64,000 nt of DNA from JAAYQA01 sp964510345 (GCA_964510345.1 CAZEBB010000001.1:62001-126000), one strand, 5' to 3'; positions 31,624 to 41,263 are shown, counted from the first letter of the stretch. Numbers and translations: made by a program. Notes: generated from the sequence alone by a model not told the origin.

Positions 31624-33807
31624 CTAGCGATCTCTATGAGGTCCTGAGTGTCCGCCTCTGCGGTCTCTGTCGGGACGCGGTCCTCGTGGACGAGGTTTGC
31701 GTTCCGTATCCTCAGAATCCGATCCGCCCTCTCTGGGCAGCAATGCTTTTCGATCCAGATTGATGCGACCTTGTTTGTCGATCTCAGCAACCTTAACGAG
31801 CATTTCATCGCCGACTTTCAACACATCTTCCACTTTCTCCACGCGTTCGTGAGAGATCTTGGAGATATGAAGAAGGCCTTCTTTGCCCGGAAGAACTTCC
31901 ATAAATGCACCGAAATTCATGAGTCTCGTCACCTTACCGGTATATACCTGACCGACTTCCACTTCGCGGACAATATCTTCAATCATTGAAATCGCCTTTT
32001 CACCGCTGGGTCCGTCTGTCCCGGTGACGACAATCGTACCGTCATCGGCCGTGTCGATCTTCACACCGGTTTCAGCGATAATTCCGTTGATGACTTTTCC
32101 GCCCGGTCCAATGACCTCGCGAACCTTGTCTGGGTTGATCTTAATCGTAAAGATGCGCGGCGCATAGTCGGACATTTTCTCTCTCGGCTGACCGATGGTT
32201 TCTTCCATATGATCCAAAATGCGAAGTCTTGCGCTTTTCGCCTTGTCTAAGGCTTCGGTAAGGATCGCTTCGTCGATTCCCTTGATCTTGATATCCATCT
32301 GCATGGCGGTGATTCCCTCGCGGGTACCGGCCACCTTAAAGTCCATATCGCCTAAGTGATCTTCCAAGCCTTGGATATCCGTCAAAATTGAAACATGAGT
32401 ATCGTCTTTAATTAAGCCCATTGCGATTCCGGCAACCGGAGCTTTGATCGGCACTCCCGCATCCATCAATGCCAAGCTTGAACCGCAGATGCTGGCTTGC
32501 GAGCTGGATCCGTTGGAGCTTAAAACCTCCGATACGACGCGCATAGTGTAGGGAAACTCCGATTGCGGCGGAAGAACTGGAATCAATGCTTTTTCTGCCA
32601 ATGCACCATGCCCGATCTCGCGACGGCCCGGTCCACGCATGGGGCGGGTATCACCTACGCTGTATGGCGGGAAGTTGTAGTGGTGCATGTAACGCTTATC
32701 ATCCTGCTCCATAACGCCGTCCAATGACTGCGCATCTCCCGGAGCTCCAAGAGTTGCCACGGACAAAACCTGGGTCTGGCCTCTTTTGAAAAGTCCTGAA
32801 CCGTGTGTTCTCGGCAGGAATCCGACCTCAGAGGACAACGGGCGAATCTCGTCCATTTCACGATTATCCGGTCGTACGCGATCGACCAAGATGAGGCGTC
32901 GCACTTCTTCTTTTTCGATATTGCCTAATACTTCTTTTACGTAATTCAGCGAGTCGGCATACGTTTCTGCAAAATAGTCGAGGGTATCCGTCATTACGGC
33001 ATCCATTTGATCAATGCGCGCCATCTTATCGACATTGCGGATCGCCGCATGCATTTTTTCTTCCGCAAAATCGCGAACTGCGCGATCGATATCCTCAGGA
33101 ATTGCGCGAACCACCACTTCCATTTTCGGTTTGCCGGCTTCTTCTCTAATTTGCGAGATAAAGGCACACAGTTTCTTGATCTCTTCGTGTGCAAGTAGAA
33201 TTGCTTTGAGCATTTGATCTTCGGTAAGTTCATCCGATGCGGATTCTACCATCATGATCGCTTCTGCAGAACCGGCGACTGTCAGATTCAGTTTGGAAAT
33301 CTCTCTTTGTTTTTGGTCGGGGTATAAGACAAATTCATCGTCGATATATCCAACCGATACAGCAGCAATGGGGCCATCAAACGGAATGTCGGAAAGTGTC
33401 AATGCAATCGATGCACCGGTAATCGCCAAGATATCCGGAGCGTGGTCTTGGTCCACGGAAAACGCGGTCGCTACGATTTGAACATCGTTACGAAACCCTT
33501 CCGGGAAAAGCGGGCGCAGGGGTCTGTCGATTAATCGAGAGGATAAAACGGCTTTTTCCGTCGGTTTCCCTTCTCGTTTCACAAAACCTCCCGGAATTTT
33601 TCCAACCGAGTATTGTTTTTCTTCAAAGTCACAGCTCAACGGAAAAAAGTCGATGCCTTCCCTTGGTTTTTTGGACGCGGTTGCCGTTGCCAAAACGATG
33701 GTGTCACCACATTGAATGAGTGCTTCACCATTGGCTTGTTCTGCAACTTTGCCGATTTTGACGGTCAACTCTTGCCCGCAAAAATCATGTTTGTAAACTC
33801 TTTCCAT
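31624..33807 (-). CDS. pnp: Polyribonucleotide nucleotidyltransferase (PNPase)
   Basis: PNPase degrades RNA 3' to 5' with phosphate. The 727-residue protein contains two RNase PH-like domains and the linking helical domain. A KH domain (INPDKVREVIGPGGKVI) and an S1 domain (GQVYTGKVTRLMNFGAFMEV) follow, ending in a basic, Arg/Gly/Pro-rich tail of about 35 residues that could bind RNA. ATG 33807 follows AGGAGG by three bases. It lies after rpsO, as in most bacteria, with an intervening hairpin that should lower transcription into pnp. Confidence 0.98.
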   Translation of the reverse strand: MERVYKHDFCGQELTVKIGKVAEQANGEALIQCGDTIVLATATASKKPREGIDFFPLSCDFEEKQYSVGKIPGGFVKREGKPTEKAVLSSRLIDRPLRPLFPEGFRNDVQIVATAFSVDQDHAPDILAITGASIALTLSDIPFDGPIAAVSVGYIDDEFVLYPDQKQREISKLNLTVAGSAEAIMMVESASDELTEDQMLKAILLAHEEIKKLCAFISQIREEAGKPKMEVVVRAIPEDIDRAVRDFAEEKMHAAIRNVDKMARIDQMDAVMTDTLDYFAETYADSLNYVKEVLGNIEKEEVRRLILVDRVRPDNREMDEIRPLSSEVGFLPRTHGSGLFKRGQTQVLSVATLGAPGDAQSLDGVMEQDDKRYMHHYNFPPYSVGDTRPMRGPGRREIGHGALAEKALIPVLPPQSEFPYTMRVVSEVLSSNGSSSQASICGSSLALMDAGVPIKAPVAGIAMGLIKDDTHVSILTDIQGLEDHLGDMDFKVAGTREGITAMQMDIKIKGIDEAILTEALDKAKSARLRILDHMEETIGQPREKMSDYAPRIFTIKINPDKVREVIGPGGKVINGIIAETGVKIDTADDGTIVVTGTDGPSGEKAISMIEDIVREVEVGQVYTGKVTRLMNFGAFMEVLPGKEGLLHISKISHERVEKVEDVLKVGDEMLVKVAEIDKQGRINLDRKALLPREGGSDSEDTERKPRPRGPRPDRDRRGGHSGPHRDR

Positions 33808-33827
33808 AGATCCTCCTATATGAATGT

Positions 33828-33852
33828 TAAAAAAGAGCGGACAAGCCGCTCT
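33828..33852 (-). terminator. Terminator/attenuator between rpsO and pnp
   Basis: Minus-strand AGAGCGG and CCGCTCT pair perfectly around five bases and run into TTTTTT. The rpsO stop codon at 33853-33855 abuts the stem. Readthrough is needed for pnp unless it has its own promoter. Confidence 0.85.
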
Positions 33853-34122
33853 CTATCCCCGAATGCCTAACTTTGAAATCAGCGCACGGTACTTATCGAT
33901 ATCTTTCTTTTGAAGATAATTCATTAATCCTTTTCTTTTCCCGATTAACATAAACATGCCACGACGGGAATGGTGATCTTTTTTGTTGGATTGCAAGTGA
34001 GTCGTCAGCGCACGAATGCGGAATGTCATCAATGCGATTTGTACTTCGGGTGATCCGGTGTCGGTGTCGTTAATCCCGTACTCGGAAATGATCTCTTGTT
34101 TTTGTTCTTTGGTCATCATCAT
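33853..34122 (-). CDS. rpsO: Ribosomal protein S15
   Basis: S15 binds 16S rRNA and nucleates the platform of the small subunit. The 89-residue protein has the standard sequence (GINDTDTGSPEVQIALMTFRI, HLQSNKKDHHSRRGM). The chosen ATG 34122 is the first of three consecutive ATG codons and lies ten bases after AGGAGG; the third ATG is the usual N-terminus, MTKEQK. The roughly 80-base leader between promoter and start may hold an S15-binding autoregulatory structure; CCTAT and ATAGG can pair there. Confidence 0.97.
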   Translation of the reverse strand: MMMTKEQKQEIISEYGINDTDTGSPEVQIALMTFRIRALTTHLQSNKKDHHSRRGMFMLIGKRKGLMNYLQKKDIDKYRALISKLGIRG

Positions 34123-34207
34123 AGCTAAAAAGCCTCCTGAATTATTTATTCGCCTATACCGCGCAGTCGTCGGAGAATCGTACAACGAAGCATAGGTAAC
34201 AAAGTTT

Positions 34208-34236
34208 AGTATATCACATGTCTAGTCGCGTGTAAA
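34208..34236 (-). promoter_or_regulatory. rpsO-pnp-dut promoter
   Basis: Minus-strand TTTACA (plus 34231-34236) and TATACT (plus 34208-34213) with a 17-base spacer, right after the ribF stop. Confidence 0.75.
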
Positions 34237-35196
34237 TTATGAAAACCGCTTATTCTCGTTTTCTCTGGCCAATTTTTGTTCCACGATGAGACGTCTTGCC
34301 GTCTGTTCGTCGATTTTCATTTGATCGATTAACGCCTGTACCGTCTTGAATCGCAAATCAGGTCGTAAAAACTTGACGAACGACAATTGGATCTCCGTAT
34401 CGTACAAATCACCGGAAAAGTCGAGGACATGGGTCTCAATCTTGCGCTCCGCACCTTCAAACGTCGGATTATTGCCGATATTGGTCAGTGCCGGATACGT
34501 CTGATCGCCGATATGCGCATAGGTAAAATATACACCGTCGACCGGTAAGCAATACGGGAAATTGAGTTTCAAATTGGCAGTGGGAAATCCCAAGTGCCTC
34601 CCTCTGCGCATACCGGGACCGACCACACCACGAATTCGGTAATAATCGCCAAGGAGTTGACGCGCCTCTTCGATCTCCCCTCGCAATACAGTTTCTCGAA
34701 TGAGTGTGCTGTTGATCATCGTCCCGTTATGTCGAACTTCGGGGGCAATGTAGAGATCAAAGCGGCGAGATTCGCTTAACTCTTGAAGTGTCTCTGTCGA
34801 TCCGGACGCTTTATAGCCAAAACGATAGTTCGGTCCGGTGACAAGTCCGCTTGCATTGCACCGGCTGATCAGGATTTGATCCACGAACTGGACCGGCGAT
34901 AATTTCATCACCGATTCATCAAATGAGAGCAGAAATGCCTGTTCGATTCCGTATTTTTTAGCAACCTCCAACTTGTCCTGTAAAGATTGCAGTTGATAAT
35001 AGCGATCGTGGAGGATCGCCTCGCGTGTATGGGTTTTAAAGAGGAGGACTGACGGTCGACTTCCTGTTTTCTTGCCCATCGTTTGGCAGATACGAAACAG
35101 AGTCTGGTGTCCGCGATGCATCCCGTCAAAATTGCCGAGTGCGATCACGGATGTCTCGCGGATCGGAGTATAGTTATCGATATCAATGACTCTCAT
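34237..35196 (-). CDS. ribF: Bifunctional riboflavin kinase/FAD synthetase
   Basis: RibF turns riboflavin into FMN and then FAD. The 319-residue protein has the nucleotidyltransferase half with GNFDGMHRGHQ at 23-33 and STLIRE. The C-terminal flavokinase half has GMRRGRHLGFPTANL near 200 and a conserved N-x-GxxPTFEG-type segment (NIGNNPTFEGAE). Length is typical. It is the last gene of the rimP-to-ribF run, eight bases after truB. No FMN riboswitch was seen nearby. Confidence 0.97.
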   Translation of the reverse strand: MRVIDIDNYTPIRETSVIALGNFDGMHRGHQTLFRICQTMGKKTGSRPSVLLFKTHTREAILHDRYYQLQSLQDKLEVAKKYGIEQAFLLSFDESVMKLSPVQFVDQILISRCNASGLVTGPNYRFGYKASGSTETLQELSESRRFDLYIAPEVRHNGTMINSTLIRETVLRGEIEEARQLLGDYYRIRGVVGPGMRRGRHLGFPTANLKLNFPYCLPVDGVYFTYAHIGDQTYPALTNIGNNPTFEGAERKIETHVLDFSGDLYDTEIQLSFVKFLRPDLRFKTVQALIDQMKIDEQTARRLIVEQKLARENENKRFS

Positions 35197-35203
35197 ATCA
35201 ACC

Positions 35204-36067
35204 TCAAATCATGACTTTTTTTAATTTCATCTCATTGGACACAATCGATCCCGGCCCGAGAAAGCGATTCTGCGAATCATAAACTCTTAATAAATCGCAG
35301 TCCCCCGCTAGATAAGGGACTCTCTGACCGTGGCAGAGCTTTTTTGCCTCTGCATCGTCAACGACGATTTTTTCTACATGCAAAAGTACGATATCCATCG
35401 GAAGGATCAATCGTTCGATTTCTGAACGATCCATCCCCTTGACAGTGTCTATCGACGTACATTGATCGATTGTGAATCCCCCGGCTTCGATTCTTCTCAG
35501 GCTAGTCAAATGCGCACATGTGCCTAAGTCTCGTCCGATATCATAGGCGAGGCTACGGATATAGGTTCCTTTGCTCGCATGAACGCGTAAGGTGAGTTCG
35601 GGAGGTGTAAAACTGAGCAGATCTAACGAGAAGATTTCGATCGGCACTGGCTCTCGTTCGATCTCGATCCCTTGTCGGGCCATTTCATACAGTTTCTTCC
35701 CATCTTTTTTCTTAGCGGAAAACATCGGAGGGATTTGCAGCTGCGGACCCATGCGTCGATCGAGGACTTCCTGCAATTGATCCAAAGTGACATCGTACGG
35801 TAATTGCATCGTAACGGTACCGTTTCGATCATACGTATCGGTTTCGATACCGAGCTTAAGCGTCGCCTCGTACTGCTTCTCACCAGCCAGCAGGTACTCG
35901 CTCATCCTCGTCGCTTGCCCGACGCAGATCGGCAACACGCCGGTTGCCATTGGATCCAACGTGCCCGTATGGCCGACTTGTCGAAGACCCAATGCGCGAC
36001 GGATGATATTGACGACGTCGTGACTCGTCATCCCTTCGGTTTTATCGATGAGTAAGAAACCTTTCAT
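35204..36067 (-). CDS. truB: tRNA pseudouridine(55) synthase
   Basis: TruB makes pseudouridine 55 in the T loop of tRNAs. The 287-residue protein has the catalytic Asp38 in GHTGTLDPMATG, the KGTYIRSLAYDIG segment, and a short C-terminal PUA-like part. ATG 36067 overlaps the nrnA stop as ATGA; a TTG four codons upstream is less likely. The order rbfA-nrnA-truB-ribF is standard in Firmicutes. Confidence 0.97.
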   Translation of the reverse strand: MKGFLLIDKTEGMTSHDVVNIIRRALGLRQVGHTGTLDPMATGVLPICVGQATRMSEYLLAGEKQYEATLKLGIETDTYDRNGTVTMQLPYDVTLDQLQEVLDRRMGPQLQIPPMFSAKKKDGKKLYEMARQGIEIEREPVPIEIFSLDLLSFTPPELTLRVHASKGTYIRSLAYDIGRDLGTCAHLTSLRRIEAGGFTIDQCTSIDTVKGMDRSEIERLILPMDIVLLHVEKIVVDDAEAKKLCHGQRVPYLAGDCDLLRVYDSQNRFLGPGSIVSNEMKLKKVMI

Positions 36068-37056
36068 CGCGCGTCCCAAAATGATTCGATCGTCTGTAAA
36101 ACGAGCGTACGCGCTTCTTCTATGGGTGCGTTGACCGTTCCCCCGGCGGCGCGCAAGTGACCGCCACCACCGAGGGCGGCGGCAACTTTCGATACATCCA
36201 GTGTCCGCTTGGAGCGCAAGCTGATCTTTGTAGAACCGTTCTCGGCTTCTTTGATCATGACGCTCACTTCGACATCGGCGATATCACGAAGGAAGTTCAT
36301 CGCGATATCCGTCGATTCAAAACCGGTGCCGAATTCTTTCATATCGGCGATTGTGCTGTATGAAATGACGATCGCATGATCACGGTAGAAAACGGCGCGA
36401 TCGATCAAGCGACGAAAGAGCGAAAAACTACCATAAGGCATCATTTGAAAGAGCTGCTGATGTATCGTCATCCAATCGATCTCCATCTTCATCAGCTCCG
36501 CTGCCACGTGGTGGCTATATGCGCTCGTTTGATTGTATAAAAAACGCCCACTGTCCGCGACGAGACCTGCGTACAGCCACTGTGCCGTCTCTTTCGGCAT
36601 AGGCCGGCCCCATTCTTCGATGAGACGAAAGATCATCTCTGCCGTCGAACTCGCGGAAGGATCAATCCAATTGATATCGAGATATCCTTCATTTGATCGG
36701 TGATGATCAATACAAACCGAATGTTTTGCCCGCTCTGGCGCATCGGACACTCCGCCGATACGCTCTCTTGTCGCCGTGTCGACGGCAATCAGTAAGTCGC
36801 ATGGTTCCAGAGGTTCCGCCACTAACGTGTCGAGGAGAGGCATAAAGGATAAATCTTGTGGAAGATCGCCGGGGTGAATGGCAAGACAATCCTTCCCGAT
36901 ACTCTTCAAAAATTGCGTCAAACCTAACATGGACCCCAATGCATCCGCATCGGGGTTCATGTGTGAACACACATAGATTTTCTTACTCTGATCAATCTGA
37001 TGGATAATGGAATTATAGATCATCTTCGGTTCGGTTTTCACGGCGTTGATCCTCAT
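36064..37056 (-). CDS. nrnA: Oligoribonuclease/pAp phosphatase NrnA
   Basis: NrnA is a DHH-family phosphoesterase that degrades nanoRNAs and dephosphorylates 3'-phosphoadenosine 5'-phosphate. Visible motifs are SHMNPDADALGS near residue 31, the DHH in CIDHHRSNEGY, and the DHHA1 substrate motif GGGGHLRAAGG near the C-terminus. The listed start is ATG 37056. GTG 37041 (with GAGG before it) and ATG 37023 (closest to the family N-terminus) are real alternatives. All overlap the end of rbfA. Confidence 0.93.
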   Translation of the reverse strand: MRINAVKTEPKMIYNSIIHQIDQSKKIYVCSHMNPDADALGSMLGLTQFLKSIGKDCLAIHPGDLPQDLSFMPLLDTLVAEPLEPCDLLIAVDTATRERIGGVSDAPERAKHSVCIDHHRSNEGYLDINWIDPSASSTAEMIFRLIEEWGRPMPKETAQWLYAGLVADSGRFLYNQTSAYSHHVAAELMKMEIDWMTIHQQLFQMMPYGSFSLFRRLIDRAVFYRDHAIVISYSTIADMKEFGTGFESTDIAMNFLRDIADVEVSVMIKEAENGSTKISLRSKRTLDVSKVAAALGGGGHLRAAGGTVNAPIEEARTLVLQTIESFWDAR

Positions 37057-37396
37057 CGCGTACGCGTACGATCAACTCATGCATCGCCGAAGCATCTTCG
37101 ATCGAAGTGTCCAGCAAGAATTTCAGTTCCGGTGTATGACGAAGTTCTACTTCATTGCTGATCATGCGGCGAATGAATCCCTTGGCCTTTTCCAGCCCAA
37201 TAAGTGTCGCCTGTTTCTCCTCTTCCGTTCCCATCACGGAAACATAGATATTGGCAAAACTCAGGTCATTCGTTACATGCACTTTCGTGATACTCGTCAG
37301 CGGGTGTATTCTTGGGTCTTTGATACCGTCCGATAACATTTGTGATATCGTACGCTGAATTTCATGACCGATGCGACCTAATCTCTTTTCGTTCAT
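37013..37396 (-). CDS. rbfA: Ribosome-binding factor A
   Basis: RbfA helps mature the 30S subunit and 16S rRNA 5' end. The 127-residue protein shows the typical RIGHEIQRTISQML start and the KH-like core with DLSFANIYVSVMG. It lies nine bases after infB and overlaps nrnA, within the nusA-infB operon. Confidence 0.96.
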   Translation of the reverse strand: MNEKRLGRIGHEIQRTISQMLSDGIKDPRIHPLTSITKVHVTNDLSFANIYVSVMGTEEEKQATLIGLEKAKGFIRRMISNEVELRHTPELKFLLDTSIEDASAMHELIVRVRDEDQRRENRTEDDL

Positions 37397-37405
37397 TGAA
37401 TGCTC

Positions 37406-39805
37406 CTAACGTTCGATTTCCTGCATGATATAGGCTTCGATGATGTCGCCTTCTTTGACATCATTAAAGTTCTCTATGCTCAAGCCACCTTCGTAGCCGG
37501 TGTTGATCTCTTTTGCGTCGTCTTTAAAGCGTTTCAGCGAAGAAATCGTCCCTTCGTAAATGACGACATCGTCACGAAGGAGTCGAATCTGTGCGTTTCG
37601 AAGGATTTTTCCGCTACGGACATTAATCCCTGCAACCGTTCCGGCATTGGGTACGCGGAAGGTCTGACGCACTTCTGCACGGCCTAAGACCTGCTCTTCA
37701 AATTTCGGTGCGAGCATTCCGTGAATCGCGTCCTTGATATCTTCAATCGCTTCATAGATGACCCGGTAGGTGCGGATATCAACGTCTTCATCTTTGGCCA
37801 TATCCAAGGCCACCTGTGATGGACGTACGTTGAATCCGATGATGATCGCATTGGATGCAGTCGCCAACTGAACGTCGGATTCGGTGATCCCTCCGACCGC
37901 ACCATGGATGATGCGTACGACGACTTCCTCATTTCCGAGTTTCTCCAGCGACTGGCGTACGGCGTCAATGGTGCCGCGAACATCCGTTTTGACGATAATA
38001 TTTAGATCCTTTAGAGCCCCTTCCTGGATGCGACTGTACAGATCATCCAGCGATACTTTTTGGCCGACTTGAATCATATCTTCTCTTTGTTGCACTTTGA
38101 CGAGATCAGCGTAGTTTCTCGCCGTCTTTTCATCTTCAACGACAAATACGCGATCTCCCGCATTCGGAACTTCTGAAAGCCCTTGAATTCGCACGGGCAT
38201 TGACGGACCCGCCTTCGTCACTTTCTTCCATTTGTCGTCAAACATCGCTCGGATGCGCCCGCTGGCGGATCCTGAGACGATCATATCGGAAGCGTGGAAA
38301 GTACCCTTATCGATGATAATGGTGGCCATCGGCCCGCGTCCGGTATCCAATTGCGCCTCGATAATCGTTCCGATCCCGGGACGCTTCGGATTCGCTTTGA
38401 GTTCTTGCATCTCCGACACCATCAGAACCATTTCCAACAGTTCTTCGATGCCATCGCCGGTTTTTGCGGATACTCCGACAAGAATCGTATCGCCGCCCCA
38501 GTCTTCCGGTACGAGATTGTGTTCCGCCAATTCTTGACGCACGCGGTCCGGGTTAGCGCTCGGCTTATCCATCTTGTTCATGGCAACGAGGATCGGAACC
38601 CCTGCTGCCTTAGCGTGGTTGATCGCCTCTACCGTTTGCGGCATAACCCCGTCATCCGCTGCGACGACGAGAATCGCCAAGTCAGTCACCATGGCTCCTC
38701 GCGCACGCATCGTCGTAAATGCTTCGTGACCGGGAGTATCTAAAAAGACAATCTTCTGACCGCCGATGTTGACGGTGTAGGCGCCGATATGCTGCGTGAT
38801 TCCTCCGGCCTCCCCCTTCGTCACACTCGTCTTTCGGATGGCATCCAACAATGAGGTCTTTCCATGGTCTACGTGACCCATGACCGTGACGACGGGTGGA
38901 CGGCTGACAAGATCTTCCGGTTTATCTTCATAGTCCAGACCAAAAATATCACCGGTCTCCGACTCGGTATTCAAATGTTGTTTCGTTTCTTTTAAGACGA
39001 CTTTACGCCCAAATTCTGACGCGACGAGTTCAGCGTACTCAAACGTGATCTCCTGATTCTGATTGGCCATAACGCCCAACACGATCAGTTTAGAGATCAA
39101 TTGGCTGACGCCGATCCCCAGTTTTTGAGAAAGGTCTTTGACGACAATGCTGCGGTCAATCTCAACTTCTTTGTCCAGATTGATCGGAGGCATTTCTTTC
39201 TTTTTCGCAGTCTCCTGATCTCTTCGATTTTTTCCGCCACGCTTCGCGTTTTTATTATCACGCGACTTTTGGAATTGGTTGGCTTGTTTATCTCTCGAGT
39301 TCTTTTCCGTTGTCGTTTTGTCCTTACTTTGATTTCTGTTTTGATTGCCCTTCGCATTCTTTGCAGGGGCAGCTTCATCTCGTTTCGGCGTTGCATCGGC
39401 TCCCGCTTTTTGCTGCGGGCGATTATTGTTTTGATTCCTTTGATTTTGATTTTGCGCGGGGCGATTTGAGCGGTCACCCGCCGGCTTTTGCCCTTTTGCT
39501 TGCTGCGCTTCGGCTGCTTGGGGTTTCGAAGGTTTTTGTGATTTTTTCGCCTCAGTTTCCGGACGCTTGTCAGCTTTCGGCGTTTCTTGGCGTTTCGATT
39601 CTTTTGGCGCCGGTTTTACTTGCGGTGCCTTCGGGCTTTCTGCCGCCGGCTCTTTCACGGATTGTTTAATTTGGTCGACCTCCGCGCTGGTCAACATCGC
39701 CATGTGGCTCTTCACCTGAATATTCAGTGATTGGAGTATATTCATCATATCCTTACTGGATATGTCTAACTCCTTGGCAAGTTCGTATACTCTTTTCTTG
39801 CTCAT
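37406..39805 (-). CDS. infB: Translation initiation factor IF-2
   Basis: IF-2 is the GTPase that places initiator tRNA on the ribosome. The 799-residue protein has the N-terminal IF2N segment (RVYELAKELDISSKDMM), then a long low-complexity Lys/Gln/Asn/Pro-rich stretch (about 60-215). A second IF2N module precedes the G domain, with GHVDHGKTS near 315, DTPGHEAF and NKMD. Domains II-IV complete the C-terminus. ATG 39805 has GGGAGG upstream. Confidence 0.98.
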   Translation of the reverse strand: MSKKRVYELAKELDISSKDMMNILQSLNIQVKSHMAMLTSAEVDQIKQSVKEPAAESPKAPQVKPAPKESKRQETPKADKRPETEAKKSQKPSKPQAAEAQQAKGQKPAGDRSNRPAQNQNQRNQNNNRPQQKAGADATPKRDEAAPAKNAKGNQNRNQSKDKTTTEKNSRDKQANQFQKSRDNKNAKRGGKNRRDQETAKKKEMPPINLDKEVEIDRSIVVKDLSQKLGIGVSQLISKLIVLGVMANQNQEITFEYAELVASEFGRKVVLKETKQHLNTESETGDIFGLDYEDKPEDLVSRPPVVTVMGHVDHGKTSLLDAIRKTSVTKGEAGGITQHIGAYTVNIGGQKIVFLDTPGHEAFTTMRARGAMVTDLAILVVAADDGVMPQTVEAINHAKAAGVPILVAMNKMDKPSANPDRVRQELAEHNLVPEDWGGDTILVGVSAKTGDGIEELLEMVLMVSEMQELKANPKRPGIGTIIEAQLDTGRGPMATIIIDKGTFHASDMIVSGSASGRIRAMFDDKWKKVTKAGPSMPVRIQGLSEVPNAGDRVFVVEDEKTARNYADLVKVQQREDMIQVGQKVSLDDLYSRIQEGALKDLNIIVKTDVRGTIDAVRQSLEKLGNEEVVVRIIHGAVGGITESDVQLATASNAIIIGFNVRPSQVALDMAKDEDVDIRTYRVIYEAIEDIKDAIHGMLAPKFEEQVLGRAEVRQTFRVPNAGTVAGINVRSGKILRNAQIRLLRDDVVIYEGTISSLKRFKDDAKEINTGYEGGLSIENFNDVKEGDIIEAYIMQEIER

Positions 39806-39826
39806 GTGTGCACCTCCCGAATGCCA

Positions 39827-40096
39827 TCATTCGGATGACTGCAGAAGCTCTTCTATTTGCTCATAGACGCCATCCTCAATTTGTGTTTTTAATGCATGTT
39901 GCAGTTTTCTATTCTTCTTCGCGGCGTGCAAGCAATCGATCGATGTGCAAAGATATGCCCCACGGCCGTTTTTCTTTCCGGTTGTATCGACAATCACACC
40001 CTCTTGTGCATGGTTGACGACGCGAATCAATTCCTTTTTTGGAAACTGGTTCCCGCACGATACACATTTTCTAAGGGGGACTTTCTTCACTTTCAT
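39827..40096 (-). CDS. rnpM: RNase P modulator RnpM (YlxR)
   Basis: An 89-residue YlxR-family protein with the family core RKCVSCG and GRGAYLC. B. subtilis YlxR has been reported to bind RNase P RNA and modulate its activity, hence RnpM. It overlaps nusA by ATGA. The partner gene ylxQ (L7Ae-like), normally found between ylxR and infB in Firmicutes, is absent: infB follows after 21 bases. Confidence 0.93.
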   Translation of the reverse strand: MKVKKVPLRKCVSCGNQFPKKELIRVVNHAQEGVIVDTTGKKNGRGAYLCTSIDCLHAAKKNRKLQHALKTQIEDGVYEQIEELLQSSE

Positions 40097-41253
40097 TCGC
40101 CTTCACCTTCATCGGATTCTTCGCTGAAATCTTTGACAGCGGCAAAGAAGTCATTGTCTGCCTTTGATTCCTCCAATTGTTCCCAGATGGGCTCGTCATA
40201 ATCTTCAACTAACTCATCTTCACTGACAAAGGATACGCCTTTTATATCGATCTTCCAGTTCGTGAGTTTTGCTGCCAAGCGGGCATTTTGCCCTTCTTTT
40301 CCGATCGCCAACGACAGCTGATCATCCGGAACGACGACAAGTGCCGTTTTTTCCTTTTCCTTTACGATCACGCGCTGAACTTTTGAAGGACTCAAACTGT
40401 TCGCGATGAACTTTCGTATGTCCTTATCCCACACGATAATGTCGATTTTTTCGCCGCCGAGTTCGTCCACGATCGCCTTCACTCGGGCGCCTTTGAATCC
40501 GACGCAAGCACCGACCGGGTCGACGTTCTCGTCACGTGAAAACACCGCAATCTTCGTGCGGGATCCGGCCTCTCGCGCAATCGAGAAAATCTCGACGACG
40601 CCTTCTGCGATCTCCGGCACTTCCATCTCAAACAGTCGGATCACGAGACCCGGATTCGCCCGTGACAGTACGATCTGTGGGCCCTTATTCGAGATGCGAA
40701 CTTCCTGAATATAGAGCTTCATCCTCTGATTCGGGACGACGCGTTCTCCGGGGACTTGCTCGGATTGCGGCAGGATTCCTTCTGTTCGCCCCATATTGAT
40801 ATAGATATTGTTACGCTCGTAGCGTTGCACGGAACCCGTGATCAGTTCTTTTTCTCGACTGGAGAATTCATTGTAAACGACCTCACGCTCCGCATCCTTA
40901 ATCTTTTGAATCACGATATTACGAGCAGTTTGCGCGGCGATTCGCCCGAAATCTCTCGGAGTCACCTGCTTGCGCACAACATCATCGATTGAGTAGCTCG
41001 GGTCGATCGATTGGGCGTTGATCAAGGCGATCTCCGATACCGGGTCTTCGACCTCTTCGACAACTGTCAATAGCGCATATACATCTATCTTACCCGTGTT
41101 CTCATCGATTTCGACATTGACATTGGCCTTGTCGTTAAAGTTCTTTTCATAGCTCTTTTCAAGCGCTTTTCTCAGAGCATCAAAGATGACACTCTTTGGT
41201 ATCCCCTTTTCTTTCTCGATCTCTGTAAGCGCTTGGATTAGATCCGCATTCAT
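40093..41253 (-). CDS. nusA: Transcription factor NusA
   Basis: NusA binds RNA polymerase and controls pausing, termination and antitermination. The 386-residue protein has the N-terminal polymerase-binding domain (1-125), an S1 domain (ELITGSVQRYERNNIYINMG) and two KH domains (GACVGFKGARVKAI and LAIGKEGQNARLAA). A short acidic tail follows, without the extra C-terminal repeats of proteobacteria. ATG 41253 follows AGGAGG by six bases. It lies ten bases after rimP. Confidence 0.98.
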   Translation of the reverse strand: MNADLIQALTEIEKEKGIPKSVIFDALRKALEKSYEKNFNDKANVNVEIDENTGKIDVYALLTVVEEVEDPVSEIALINAQSIDPSYSIDDVVRKQVTPRDFGRIAAQTARNIVIQKIKDAEREVVYNEFSSREKELITGSVQRYERNNIYINMGRTEGILPQSEQVPGERVVPNQRMKLYIQEVRISNKGPQIVLSRANPGLVIRLFEMEVPEIAEGVVEIFSIAREAGSRTKIAVFSRDENVDPVGACVGFKGARVKAIVDELGGEKIDIIVWDKDIRKFIANSLSPSKVQRVIVKEKEKTALVVVPDDQLSLAIGKEGQNARLAAKLTNWKIDIKGVSFVSEDELVEDYDEPIWEQLEESKADNDFFAAVKDFSEESDEGEGE

Positions 41254-41263
41254 TCGATCCTCC

